A DNA stretch of 64,000 nucleotides, taken from NCBI RefSeq assembly GCF_027359925.1, contig NZ_CP114767.1, positions 1,302,001-1,366,000 on the forward strand, written 5' to 3'. Every line of letters begins with the position of its first letter. Within the stretch, counting starts at the first letter, position 1. Below, piece by piece: positions 16,937 to 25,804 of this stretch. This DNA comes from Hymenobacter canadensis (GTDB lineage Bacteria > Bacteroidota > Bacteroidia > Cytophagales > Hymenobacteraceae). The notes below the pieces were generated by a model. It was given only the letters and a program-made list of their open reading frames with translations, searched no databases and was not told the origin of the DNA. A program made the position numbers and the translations under genes.

Positions 16937-19086
16937 GCCTGGCCGAAGTACTGCGCCTGCTGCTGCGCCACTGGAAGCTGCTGCTGGCCGTGCCGCTGGT
17001 GCTGGGCACCACGGCCTTCCTGCTCACGCGCCACGAGAAGAAAACCTATACCTCCGAAACCACCCTCTACACCGGCATTGCCTCGGGCTACACGCTCAAG
17101 GGCAACGCCGAAACCGACTTCTTCTCCACCAACAACGCCTTCGATAACCTGCTCAACCTCATCAAGTCGCGCGAAACCAAGGAAGAAGTAGCCTACCAGC
17201 TGCTCACCCATCACCTGCAGATGAAAGACCACCTCGACCCGGCCCGGCTCAACTGGAACTCGCTCATGCGGCTGCACGCGCTGCTGCCCGCCGCACTGCG
17301 CCAGCAGCTCACCGGCCCCACCCAGGCCGAAACCCTGGCGCGGGTGCGCGCCTACGCCGGCGCCAACGACACCAACGAGCTGTACCTCCTGCTCAACTCC
17401 TTCGACCCTACCTACTCGGTGGACGCGCTGGGCCACGTGAATGCCTCCCGCATTCAGTCCAGCGACCTGGTGAAGCTGGACTACGAAGCCGAGGACCCGG
17501 CCATCTGCCGCCACACACTGGAGCTCACCACCCAGGTGTTCAGCGAGAAGTACCGCGGCCTGCGCATGGACCAGACGGCCACCGTCATCAAGTACTACGA
17601 GGTAGAAACGGCCCGGGCGCTGGTGCTGCTCAACACGGCCGAGGACAAGTTTCTGGCCTTCAACCGCGACAACAACATCATCAACTACTACGAGCAGACC
17701 AAATACATTGCCGGCGAGCGGGAAGGCCTCTACGCCGACATCACCAAGATTCAGATGCAGTACGCAGCCGCCAAAGCCCGGCTGGCCGCCATCGAGCTGA
17801 AGCTGGCCGGCCGCAACCGGGCGCTACTCAGTACCGGCGAGCTGCTGCAGCAGCGCCGCGAGCTGGAGCAGCTGCAGGCCGGCCTGGCCAACCAGCAGCT
17901 CTACGGCCGGCTGCGCGAGCCGGGCACGCCCACCGATGCGCCGCGGCTGCAGGCCCGCATCGGGGAGCTCACCGAGGCCATGCGCACCACCCTCAACGAC
18001 CACTACAGCCAGCTCAACTCGGTAGAGGGCATCCCCAGCAAGGGCCTGATTGACGAGTGGCTGCGCAACATGCTGGAATGCAGCGACAACAAGGCCAAGC
18101 TGGAGGTGATGCTGCAGCGCAAGCAGGAGTTTATGGAAGAGTACCACAAGATGGCGCCGCTCGGGGCCACGCTCAAGCGCATTGAGCGCGAAATCGAGCT
18201 GACCCAGAAGACCTACCTCGCGCTGCTGACCAGCCTCAACGACAGCCGCGCCTCGCAGCAGAACAACGAGCTGACCACCGACCTGAAGGTGGTGGCCCCG
18301 CCCTTCCTGCCCCTGCACGCCAAGGGCGGCAAACGCCTTATGCTGGTGGCGGGCGGCTCGTTCGGGGGCTTCTTCTTCGTGGCCGCCACCCTGCTGGGGC
18401 TGGGGCTGCTGGACAAGTCGTTGCGCAAGCCCAGCGTGGCCGCGTCCCAGACCGGGCTGCCAGTGCTGGGCGTGCTGCCCCCGCCCTCAGCCACGCCCCC
18501 CGCCCCCGGCAGCTACGCCGATACGGCCCTCGACCACCTGGCCCGCCAAGTGGTGCGCCGCGCCGGCACCCAGGGCGCCCCCACGCCCTTTGTAGTGGGC
18601 CTGGTGAGCACGCGCCGCCACGAAGGCAAAACCCAGCTGCTGCAGGCCCTGGCCATCAAGTGCCGGGCCCTGGGCCTGGAGGTGCTCACCGTCTGCCCCG
18701 AGGGCACCGACGCCGGCCCCGACGCCACCTATTACCCGCCCGCGCTGGCCGTGGTGCAGCGCTGGCCGCTGGCCCGCCTCACCCAGGGCCAGGCCGCCCA
18801 CGTGGTGCTGCTGGAGCTGCCCGCGCTGCTGGAAGACACCTACCCGGTGGCCCCGCTGACCGAGGTGCACCTGCTGCTGCTGGCCCTGAAAAACACCCGC
18901 ACCTGGGAGCCCAAGGACGCCCAGGCGCTGCAGGATCTGCGCAGCCTCACGATGGCCCCCGTGGAAGCGGTGCTCTGCGGCGTGCAGGCCTACGAGAGCC
19001 GGGAGCTGCTGGTGCAGCACGAGCCCGTGCGCCGCCGGCCGCGCCTGCGCCTGGCCTTCTGGCGCCGCCGCGCCGCTACCGCTTAG
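16933..19086 (+). CDS. Wzc/GumC-like polysaccharide chain-length protein
   Basis: 717 aa. N-terminal membrane segment (LLLAVPLVLGTTAFLL, residues 14-30), a large periplasmic coiled region (roughly 35-465, heavy in Glu, Leu, Gln), and a second membrane segment near 475-495 (MLVAGGSFGGFFFVAATLL). The cytoplasmic part resembles a bacterial tyrosine kinase but is degenerate: a Walker-A-like STRRHEGKT (559-567, Lys566), a weak Walker-B-like VVLLELPALL, and no C-terminal Tyr cluster (the tail is Arg-rich). It probably sets chain length with the polymerase while lacking normal autokinase control. Overlaps the TolC-like gene by 4 bp. Confidence 0.85.
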   Translation: MSLAEVLRLLLRHWKLLLAVPLVLGTTAFLLTRHEKKTYTSETTLYTGIASGYTLKGNAETDFFSTNNAFDNLLNLIKSRETKEEVAYQLLTHHLQMKDHLDPARLNWNSLMRLHALLPAALRQQLTGPTQAETLARVRAYAGANDTNELYLLLNSFDPTYSVDALGHVNASRIQSSDLVKLDYEAEDPAICRHTLELTTQVFSEKYRGLRMDQTATVIKYYEVETARALVLLNTAEDKFLAFNRDNNIINYYEQTKYIAGEREGLYADITKIQMQYAAAKARLAAIELKLAGRNRALLSTGELLQQRRELEQLQAGLANQQLYGRLREPGTPTDAPRLQARIGELTEAMRTTLNDHYSQLNSVEGIPSKGLIDEWLRNMLECSDNKAKLEVMLQRKQEFMEEYHKMAPLGATLKRIEREIELTQKTYLALLTSLNDSRASQQNNELTTDLKVVAPPFLPLHAKGGKRLMLVAGGSFGGFFFVAATLLGLGLLDKSLRKPSVAASQTGLPVLGVLPPPSATPPAPGSYADTALDHLARQVVRRAGTQGAPTPFVVGLVSTRRHEGKTQLLQALAIKCRALGLEVLTVCPEGTDAGPDATYYPPALAVVQRWPLARLTQGQAAHVVLLELPALLEDTYPVAPLTEVHLLLLALKNTRTWEPKDAQALQDLRSLTMAPVEAVLCGVQAYESRELLVQHEPVRRRPRLRLAFWRRRAATA

Positions 19087-19133
19087 TCTGTTTTCTCCGT
19101 TTTCACCGCTCGTTTTCCATCCCCTCCGCTCCC

Positions 19134-20621
19134 ATGAATTTCTCCCCCACGTCCTGGCTTACACCGGCGCAGGCCCGGCAGCTGCTGCTGCCGGGGGCCG
19201 TGCTGCTGGCGGCCGGGGCCGGCGTGCTCACGGCCCGGATGGGGATGCTGATTCCGGGGGTACTGATTGGGCTGCCGGTGGCAGCTTTCTGCCTCACGGT
19301 GCTGTTTCAGGTGCCGAGGGTGGGCGTGGTGGCCTTCATCGTGTACTGCTTTCTGGTGATGACCATCAACCGCCACCTGAAGGGCGCCCCCTTTGGGCTG
19401 GGCATGGATGGGCTGCTGCTGCTGCTGTGGCTGGCGCTGGCGTATCACCGCAACCGCCAGGTGGTGCACTGGCCCCGCCTCAACAACGACCTTTGCAAGC
19501 TGGGGCTGATCTGGTTTCTCATCAACATCCTGGAAATCGGGAATCCGGCCGGGGCCAGCATCCTGGGCTGGTACTACGAGATGCGCGGCACCACCTTCTA
19601 CTGGGCCCTGAGCACGCCGCTGGTGTTCATGCTGTTCTACCGCCCCCGCGACCTGAACCTGTTCCTGATGCTGGTCATCTTCTTCTCGGTGGCCGGGGCC
19701 TACTACGGCATCAAGCAGAAAATCATCGGGCCCGACGCGGCCGAGCAGCTGTGGCTAGACACGGGCGCGGCCAAAACCCACGTGCTGTTTGGGGTGCTGC
19801 GGGTGTTTTCCTTCTACAGCGAGGCGGCCCAGTTCGGGGCCTCCCAGGCGCACATTGCCGTGGTGTGCCTGGCTCTGGCCACCGGCCCGTTCCGCTGGTG
19901 GAAGCGCCTGATTTTTGGGTTTGTCTCGGCCAGCACCCTCTACGGCATGCTGATTTCGGGTACCCGCGGGGCCATGTTCGTGCTGGTGGCGGGCATTTTC
20001 ATGCACCTGGTGCTGAGCAAGCAGCTGAAGGTGCTGGTGCTGGGCGGGCTGCTGGCCGGCGGCGCGTTCGGCATCCTCAAATACACCACCATCGGCAACA
20101 ACAACCCCAGCGTGGCGCGCATGCGCACCTCCCTCGACCCCAACGACCCCTCGCTGCTGGTGCGCCTGCGCAACCAGGCCAAGCTGCGCGAGTACCTGGC
20201 CTCACGGCCGCTGGGTGGCGGCGTGGGCGTGATTGGCATGTGGGGCGAGAAGTACAACGGCGACAAGTACCTCTCCACCATCGCGCCCGACAGCTACTTC
20301 GTGAAGATCTGGGCCGAGTACGGCATCGTGGGCTTCCTGATCTGGTTTGGCATGATGCTCTACATTCTGGGCAAGAGCTGCGGCATTGTGTGGCGCACCC
20401 GCAACCCGCTGCTGCGCCAGAAGCTGCTGGCCCTCACGGCCGGCTACTGCGGCATTCTGATGGCCAGCTACGGCAACGAAGTCATCAACCAGATGCCGTC
20501 GGCCATGATTGTGTACCTGGGCTGGGGCTTCGTGTTTCTGGGGCCGCGCCTCGACACGCCGCTGCCGGAGCCGGCGGCGGAATCCGCGCCGGCCGCCCCG
20601 CCCCTGGCGCTTACAGCTTAG
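19134..20621 (+). CDS. O-antigen ligase/polymerase family membrane protein
   Basis: 495 aa, polytopic with about ten hydrophobic helices. The Wzy_C-type signature appears late: RPLGGGVGVIGMWGEKY, then PDSYFVKIWAEYGIVGFLIWF, where the large periplasmic loop lies between helices. It probably polymerises or ligates the lipid-linked repeat units in the periplasm. The start at 19134 (MNFSPTSW) follows the Wzc-like stop by 47 bp; the frame is open far upstream but that part only overlaps the Wzc-like gene. Family membership is clear, but whether it is the polymerase or a ligase cannot be decided from sequence. Confidence 0.85.
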   Translation: MNFSPTSWLTPAQARQLLLPGAVLLAAGAGVLTARMGMLIPGVLIGLPVAAFCLTVLFQVPRVGVVAFIVYCFLVMTINRHLKGAPFGLGMDGLLLLLWLALAYHRNRQVVHWPRLNNDLCKLGLIWFLINILEIGNPAGASILGWYYEMRGTTFYWALSTPLVFMLFYRPRDLNLFLMLVIFFSVAGAYYGIKQKIIGPDAAEQLWLDTGAAKTHVLFGVLRVFSFYSEAAQFGASQAHIAVVCLALATGPFRWWKRLIFGFVSASTLYGMLISGTRGAMFVLVAGIFMHLVLSKQLKVLVLGGLLAGGAFGILKYTTIGNNNPSVARMRTSLDPNDPSLLVRLRNQAKLREYLASRPLGGGVGVIGMWGEKYNGDKYLSTIAPDSYFVKIWAEYGIVGFLIWFGMMLYILGKSCGIVWRTRNPLLRQKLLALTAGYCGILMASYGNEVINQMPSAMIVYLGWGFVFLGPRLDTPLPEPAAESAPAAPPLALTA

Positions 20622-20669
20622 CCCGTTTTTCTCCGCTACTGCCGGCCCCGGCAGCTTTTCTCTCCTCCC

Positions 20670-21608
20670 ATGACCCCGCTTGTTTCCATCATCAGCGTCA
20701 ACTACGACCAGCCCGAGGTGACGTGCGCGATGCTCGCCTCGCTGCGGCAGCTCACCTATCCGCGGGTGGAAATCATCGTGGTCGATAACGCCTCGCCCAC
20801 CCGCGACCCGGCCCCCATTGCCGCGCAGTTTCCGGAAGTGCGGCTGCTGCGCTCGGCCCGCAACCTGGGCTTTGCCGGCGGCAACAACCTGGGCATCCGG
20901 GTGGCGCGGGGCGAGTACGTGCTATTCCTCAACAACGACACCGAGGTGGAGCCGGGTTTGCTGGAGCCGCTGCTGGCCGCGTTCAGGCAGCACCCACGGG
21001 CCGGCATTGTGTCGCCCAAAATCATCTACCACCACTCGGCCAACCGCCTGATTCAGTACGCCGGCTGCGCGGGCATCAACCCCTGGACCGGCCGCGGGCG
21101 CACCATCGGCAGCCAGCAGCCCGACCAGGGCCAGCACGATGGCAGCTACCGCACGGGCCTGGCCCACGGCGCGGCCATGCTGCTGCCCATGGCCGTCATC
21201 CGGCAGGTGGGCCTGATGCCGGAGCAGTACTTTCTGTACTACGAGGAGCACGACTGGTGCCAGATGGTGCAGCGCGCCGGCTACGAGTGCCACTACGTGG
21301 GCAGCACCACGGTGTATCATAAGGAGTCGGTGTCGGTGGGGCGGGCCTCGGTGCTGCAGACGCACTACCAGTACCGCAACCGCCTGCTGTACATGCGCCG
21401 CAACCTGCGCGGGGTGCAGTTCTGGGTGGGGGCCCTGTACTTCCTGCTGGTGGCCGTGCCCCGCCACGCGCTGCGCTTTGCCCTGGCCCGGCAGTGGAAG
21501 CACCTGCGGGCCCTCTGGCGCGGCCTGCGCTGGCACCTGCAGGCCCGCCAGGTGCACCACAACCAATGGCTGGCCGCCCCGGCCCGGCCCGCTACCCTGG
21601 CCGCCTGA
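20670..21608 (+). CDS. GT2 glycosyltransferase, rhamnosyltransferase-like
   Basis: 312 aa, GT-A fold. N-terminal VSIISVNYDQPEVT, nucleotide-binding IIVVDNASPT, the NLGFAGGNNLGIR segment, and a metal-binding LNNDTEVEPG around residues 87-95 in place of the usual DxD. The C-terminus has YEEHDWCQMVQRAGY and two hydrophobic segments (VGALYFLLVAVPRHAL). This arrangement is typical of WbbL-like rhamnosyltransferases; the actual sugar is unknown. Adds a sugar to the growing repeat unit at the membrane. Part of the long plus-strand run. Confidence 0.9.
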   Translation: MTPLVSIISVNYDQPEVTCAMLASLRQLTYPRVEIIVVDNASPTRDPAPIAAQFPEVRLLRSARNLGFAGGNNLGIRVARGEYVLFLNNDTEVEPGLLEPLLAAFRQHPRAGIVSPKIIYHHSANRLIQYAGCAGINPWTGRGRTIGSQQPDQGQHDGSYRTGLAHGAAMLLPMAVIRQVGLMPEQYFLYYEEHDWCQMVQRAGYECHYVGSTTVYHKESVSVGRASVLQTHYQYRNRLLYMRRNLRGVQFWVGALYFLLVAVPRHALRFALARQWKHLRALWRGLRWHLQARQVHHNQWLAAPARPATLAA

Positions 21609-21649
21609 GCGGCGTTTCGTTTCCCCACCCGGCCTTTTCGCTTTCTACG

Positions 21650-22354
21650 ATGACAACAACAACTACCCTTTCCCCGGCTTCGATTTCTGCCGCCGCCGCG
21701 CCCAGCCTGCGGGGGGTGCTGCGGCAGCGCTGGCAGCAGGTGGCCGCGCGCTACCCCCACCGGGGCCCGGCCGGCCGGCTGCTGGCCCTGGCCCTGGATG
21801 GGCTGCAGGGCAGCCTGCGCCTGCTCAGCACCGCCCTGTTTCTGCCGGGCGTACACCGGGGCCGGCTGGTATCGGTGCGGGGGCGGCCGCTGGTGCGCAA
21901 CGAGGGCCGCATCGAGCTGGGCCACCGCGTGCGGGTCTGGTCGCACGTGAGCCGGGTGAAGCTGTTTGTGGGGCCTGGGGCCGTGCTGCGCGTGGGCGAC
22001 GACACCCGCCTGAACGGGGTGCACATTTCCGTAAGCTGCCAGGTCACCATCGGCCACCACGTCCGCCTGGGGCCCAATGTGGTGATTCTCGACGATGACT
22101 TCCACGACGCCGCCCAGCACAATGCCGCCGGCCAGCGCGCCCCGGTCTGCATCCACGACCACGCCTGGATTGCCATGAACGCCCTGATTCTGCAGGGCGT
22201 GACCATCGGCGAAGGTGCGGCCGTGGCAGCCGGGGCCGTGGTAACCCGCGACGTGCCGCCCTACACGCTGGTGGCCGGCGTACCGGCCCGCATTATCCGC
22301 GAGCTGCCCCGCCCGGCTCACTTCACTTCCCCCGTTAACGCTGCCTCCCGATGA
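21650..22354 (+). CDS. hexapeptide-repeat acyltransferase
   Basis: 234 aa. Left-handed beta-helix built from hexapeptide repeats starting near residue 90: GRIELGHRVRVWSHV, AVLRVGDDTRLNGVHI, CQVTIGHHVRLGPNV, then ILDDDFHD with the conserved Asp/His, AWIAMNALILQGVTIGEGAAVAAGAVVTRDVPPY and the VAGVPARIIRE end motif. Such WcaF/maltose-acetyltransferase-like proteins O-acetylate sugars using acetyl-CoA. The substrate is presumably the exopolysaccharide repeat. The start is the ATG at 21650; the reading frame extends upstream only as a shadow. Overlaps the next gene by 4 bp. Confidence 0.88.
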   Translation: MTTTTTLSPASISAAAAPSLRGVLRQRWQQVAARYPHRGPAGRLLALALDGLQGSLRLLSTALFLPGVHRGRLVSVRGRPLVRNEGRIELGHRVRVWSHVSRVKLFVGPGAVLRVGDDTRLNGVHISVSCQVTIGHHVRLGPNVVILDDDFHDAAQHNAAGQRAPVCIHDHAWIAMNALILQGVTIGEGAAVAAGAVVTRDVPPYTLVAGVPARIIRELPRPAHFTSPVNAASR

Positions 22355-23628
22355 ACGACCTCCTCCTTGGGCTGACCGACGTCCTGGTGGCGGCCGGCTG
22401 GCTGCTGCAGCTCGTGCTGAACGGGGCGCTGCAACTGCTGGGCCTCTACCTGCTGGGCAACGTGCTCTACCTGCTGTTTTTTGCCTTAGCCGGGCACCGC
22501 CGGGCCCGCGTGCTGCCGCCCGCGCCGGCAGCGCCGGCCGCGCCCCGCCGCATGTGCGTGCTGCTGCCCGCTTACCAGGCCGACGCCGTGATTCTGCAGA
22601 CGGCCCCCGCCGCCCTGGCCCACGCCTACGCCGGCGCTCTGACTGTGTGCGTGGTGGCCGACGGACTGCAACCCACTACCGTGGCCGCGCTACGCACCCA
22701 AGGTGCCCAGGTGGTGGAAGTGCGGTTTGCGCGCAGCACCAAAGGCCAGGCGCTGCAGGCGGCTTTGGCCACCCTGCCCGCTACCGCCTACGACGTGGCC
22801 GTGGTGCTCGATGTGGACAACGTCATGGCCCCCGGGTTTCTGGCCCGCGTGAACGAGGCCTTTGCGGCTGGCTACCAGGTGGTGCAGGGCCACCGCACGG
22901 CCAAGAACCTGGACTCGCCCTTCGCCGTACTCGACGCCTGCAACGAGGCCATCAACAACCACATCTTCCGGCTGGGCCACGCCCGCCTGGGCATGTCGGC
23001 CTCGCTCATCGGCTCGGGCATGGCCTTCGACTACACCTATCTGCAGCAGTTGCTGCACAACATCGGCGAAACGGCCGGCGAGGACAAGGAAATCGACTTC
23101 CGCATCCTGCGCGACGGGGTGCCCATCGGCTACCTGCCCGAGGCCGACGTCTACGACGAGAAGATTGCCAACGCCGGCGTATTCGGCACCCAGCGCACCC
23201 GCTGGATGGCCGCGCAGCTGGAGTTTCTGCGCAAATACGGCCCCGAGGCGCTCAGCCAGCTGCGCCGGGGCCGCCTGGAGTTCGTGGATAAGATTGTGCA
23301 GTCGGCCTTGCTGCCGCGGGTGCTGCTGCTGGGGCTGCTGACGCTGCTGCTGGGGCTGGCCCTGCTGCTGCCCGCCGGCTGGGGGCCGCCGCCCGCGTGG
23401 TGGGCCGGGCTGCTGGCCGGCACCGCGCTGGCCCTGCTGCTGGCGTTGCCCCGCCGCTTCTACTCGCGGCCGGTGGCCACGGCCCTGCTGCACCTGCCGC
23501 TGGCGCTGCTGGCTATGACGCGGGCTTTAAGCCGGCTGGGCCGGGCCCGGGGCACCTTCCTGCCCACGCCCCACGCGGCCCACGCCCCGCAACCTCCCGA
23601 ACCGGCCGCTGCGCCGCTCCCCTCCTGA
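22351..23628 (+). CDS. membrane-bound processive-type GT2 glycosyltransferase
   Basis: 425 aa. N-terminal membrane segment (about 10-48), catalytic GT-A domain with VLLPAYQAD, DxD-type Asp154/Asp156 in VLDVDNVM, GEDKEIDF (catalytic Asp region, 243-250) and QRTRW at 281-285, which is the QxxRW motif of processive transferases such as cellulose and hyaluronan synthases. Two or three C-terminal membrane helices and a Pro/Ala tail end it. QxxRW enzymes usually build polymers or transfer through the membrane. It could extend a linear backbone in parallel to the Wzy route, or simply add one sugar; the sequence cannot tell. Confidence 0.87.
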   Translation: MNDLLLGLTDVLVAAGWLLQLVLNGALQLLGLYLLGNVLYLLFFALAGHRRARVLPPAPAAPAAPRRMCVLLPAYQADAVILQTAPAALAHAYAGALTVCVVADGLQPTTVAALRTQGAQVVEVRFARSTKGQALQAALATLPATAYDVAVVLDVDNVMAPGFLARVNEAFAAGYQVVQGHRTAKNLDSPFAVLDACNEAINNHIFRLGHARLGMSASLIGSGMAFDYTYLQQLLHNIGETAGEDKEIDFRILRDGVPIGYLPEADVYDEKIANAGVFGTQRTRWMAAQLEFLRKYGPEALSQLRRGRLEFVDKIVQSALLPRVLLLGLLTLLLGLALLLPAGWGPPPAWWAGLLAGTALALLLALPRRFYSRPVATALLHLPLALLAMTRALSRLGRARGTFLPTPHAAHAPQPPEPAAAPLPS

Positions 23629-23638
23629 TTACACTGCC

Positions 23639-23758
23639 ATGCCCTGGGAAATCATTGCCTTGCCCGCGCTGCTGAGCTTGCTGCTGGGTATCCGCAGCGG
23701 CCTGCGCGCCGCCGCCGCACCCCCGCCGCCCGACTTTCATCCGCCGCCCCGCCCCTGA
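23639..23758 (+). CDS. putative 39-residue membrane peptide
   Basis: A small open frame starting MPWEIIALPALLSLLLGIR, with a single hydrophobic helix and a Pro-rich tail ending PPPRP. It fits between the two genes with an 11-bp gap upstream and 27 bp downstream, in the same orientation. I recognise no family. It could be a real small membrane protein co-translated with its neighbours or chance. Confidence 0.4.
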   Translation: MPWEIIALPALLSLLLGIRSGLRAAAAPPPPDFHPPPRP

Positions 23759-23785
23759 TCTGTTCCGCGCTTCACTTCCCGTTCC

Positions 23786-24454
23786 ATGTCTCTCGCTTCT
23801 ACTCCCGATTCTGCCGCCGAAGCGGCCCCGGCCGCCCGTAGTTCCGGCCTGGCCGCCCGCATCAAAAGCAGCCCGCAGCTGAAAAAGCTGGCCGCCTGGC
23901 TGCTGTTTCAGCCCCGCCGCTCCCGGCCCCGCTTCTGGGTGAAGTGGCTGGCCAACCCCTTCGTGCACAAGTATGCCCCCGGCTCGCTGGTGCGCCGCGC
24001 CCGCCGCGACCTGGTGCCCTTCCACGCCTTCGAGCTGGGCCGCGACTCCATCCTGGAGGACTACGTGACGGTGGCCAACGGCATGGGCGGCATCCACATC
24101 GGCGACCGGACGCTCATCGGCATCGGCGACGTGCTCATCGGGCCCGTGCGCATCGGCCACCACGTCATTCTGGCCCAGCACGTGGTGCTCTCGGGCCTCA
24201 ACCACGGCTACCAGGACCCCAGCCGCCCCATCCGCGACCAGCCCTGCACGGCGGCCGAGATTGTGGTGGAGGACGAGGTCTGGATCGGGGCCAACGCCGT
24301 GGTGACGGCCGGCGTGCGCATCGGCCGGCACGCGGTGGTGGCCGGCGGCAGCGTGGTCACCAAAGACGTGCCGCCCTACTCGGTGGTGGCCGGCAACCCC
24401 GCCCGGGTACTGCGCCAGCTCAACCCCGCCACCGGCCAGTGGGAACGGGTGTAG
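23786..24454 (+). CDS. hexapeptide-repeat acyltransferase, WcaF-like
   Basis: 222 aa. Left-handed beta-helix with repeats from about residue 80: [61 protein letters not shown] (catalytic His in NHGY), [44 protein letters not shown]. This is the standard sugar O-acetyltransferase layout. A second acyltransferase in the locus suggests the repeat unit is acylated at two positions or on two sugars. It is the last gene before the heptameric repeat island. Confidence 0.88.
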   Translation: MSLASTPDSAAEAAPAARSSGLAARIKSSPQLKKLAAWLLFQPRRSRPRFWVKWLANPFVHKYAPGSLVRRARRDLVPFHAFELGRDSILEDYVTVANGMGGIHIGDRTLIGIGDVLIGPVRIGHHVILAQHVVLSGLNHGYQDPSRPIRDQPCTAAEIVVEDEVWIGANAVVTAGVRIGRHAVVAGGSVVTKDVPPYSVVAGNPARVLRQLNPATGQWERV

Positions 24455-24459
24455 GTTTT

Positions 24460-24576
24460 GGTTGTCAGTTGCTGGTTGTCAGTTGTCAGAAACACTGTCA
24501 CTATATGTCCAATCAACTAACAACCGACAACTGCCGACAACTACCAACTGACAACCGACAACTACCAACTGACAAC
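24460..24576. repeat. heptameric repeat island (TTGTCAG type)
   Basis: Left arm 24461-24488 consists of tandem 7-mers (GTTGTCA, GTTGCTG, GTTGTCA, GTTGTCA). The right arm repeats the reverse complement in heptads and contains two perfect adjacent 21-bp copies (24535-24555 and 24556-24576), i.e. three heptads each. Together the arms form an imperfect inverted repeat. It is the only large gap inside the polysaccharide run. Confidence 0.8.
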
Positions 24577-24586
24577 TAAAAAACTC

Positions 24587-25750
24587 ATGCTGACAACTCT
24601 TTTCTGGCTGTTTCTGGCCGTAGTACTGTACACTTATCTGGGCTACGGCCTGGTGGTGTGGGTGTGGGCCCGCCTGCGCCCCGGGGTACGCCCCGAACTG
24701 CAGCGCGACTTCACGCCGCCCGTGACGGTGGTAGTGCCGGCCTATAACGAGGCCGATATTCTCGATGCCAAAATCCAGGACTGCCTGGCCCAGGACTACC
24801 CTGCCGACCGCCTGCGCATCCTGGTTATCACCGATGGCAGCACCGACCACTCGGCCCAGGTACTGGCCCGGTATCCGCAGGTGCGCCACCTGCACCAGCC
24901 CCAGCGGGCCGGCAAGTCGATGGCTGAAAACCGCGCCATTCTGTTCGTGGACACGCCTTTCGTGGCCTTCACCGACTGCAACACCCTACTCAACCCCGAG
25001 GCCGTGCGCCGCCTGGTGCGCCACTACGCCGACCCGCTGGTGGGCGCCGTGTCGGGCGAGAAGCGCGTGCAGGCCGACGGCAGCACCGCCGGCGCCGGCG
25101 AGGGCCTGTACTGGCGCTACGAATCCCTGCTCAAGCGCTGCGACTCGGCCATCAGCAGCCTGATGGGGGCCGCCGGCGAACTGGTGTCCTTTCGCACGGC
25201 CCTGTTCAAGCCCCTCGAAGCCGACACCATCCTCGACGACTTCGTGCAGTCCATGCGCATTGTGGGCGAGGGCTACCGGGTGGTGTATGAGCCGGGGGCC
25301 TACGCCACCGAGCCGCCGTCGTTTTCGCTCAAGGAGGAGATGAAGCGCAAGGTGCGCATCTGTGCCGGCGGCTGGCAGGCCATGACGCGCCTGCCGGGTT
25401 TGCTCAACCCGCTGCGGCAGCCGGTGGTCACGTTTCTGTACGGCTCGCACCGGGTGCTGCGCTGGAGCCTGACGCCGCTGCTGCTGGCGTTGCTGCTGCC
25501 CCTGAGCGCGGCGCTGGCCGCCACCCAGGGCGGGGTGTACGCGCTGGCGCTGGCCGGGCAGCTGGCCTTCTACGCGGCAGCCGGCCTGGGCTGGTCGCTG
25601 GCCAGCCGGGGCCGCCCGGCGGGGCGGCTGCTGGTGCCGCTGTACTTCACGCTCATGAACGTGGCCGTGTTCCAGGGTTTCTGGCGCTTTGTGCGCCGCG
25701 CCCAGCCCGCCGCCTGGGACAAGGCCCAGCGGGCGGCCGTGGCCGCCTGA
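24587..25750 (+). CDS. GT2 glycosyltransferase with membrane anchors
   Basis: 387 aa. N-terminal membrane helix (LFWLFLAVVLYTYLGYGLVVWV), then a GT-A domain with VTVVVPAYNEADIL, ITDGSTDHSA, AFTDCNTLLNPEAV as the metal-binding segment and ILDDFVQSMRI for the catalytic Asp. The C-terminal KRKVRICAGGWQAM and several hydrophobic helices resemble poly-N-acetylglucosamine/cellulose synthase-like enzymes. It probably adds or polymerises a sugar at the inner membrane. It starts 10 bp after the heptameric repeat island. Confidence 0.88.
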   Translation: MLTTLFWLFLAVVLYTYLGYGLVVWVWARLRPGVRPELQRDFTPPVTVVVPAYNEADILDAKIQDCLAQDYPADRLRILVITDGSTDHSAQVLARYPQVRHLHQPQRAGKSMAENRAILFVDTPFVAFTDCNTLLNPEAVRRLVRHYADPLVGAVSGEKRVQADGSTAGAGEGLYWRYESLLKRCDSAISSLMGAAGELVSFRTALFKPLEADTILDDFVQSMRIVGEGYRVVYEPGAYATEPPSFSLKEEMKRKVRICAGGWQAMTRLPGLLNPLRQPVVTFLYGSHRVLRWSLTPLLLALLLPLSAALAATQGGVYALALAGQLAFYAAAGLGWSLASRGRPAGRLLVPLYFTLMNVAVFQGFWRFVRRAQPAAWDKAQRAAVAA

Positions 25751-25804
25751 GGCCCGGCCAGCCCCGCTCCGCATACCGGCTTTTCGCCCTTTTTAGCTCC
25801 CCTG

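Noticed and set aside
24460..24576. CRISPR array
   Set aside because: Repeats are 7-21 bp tandem units with no spacers and no cas genes nearby.
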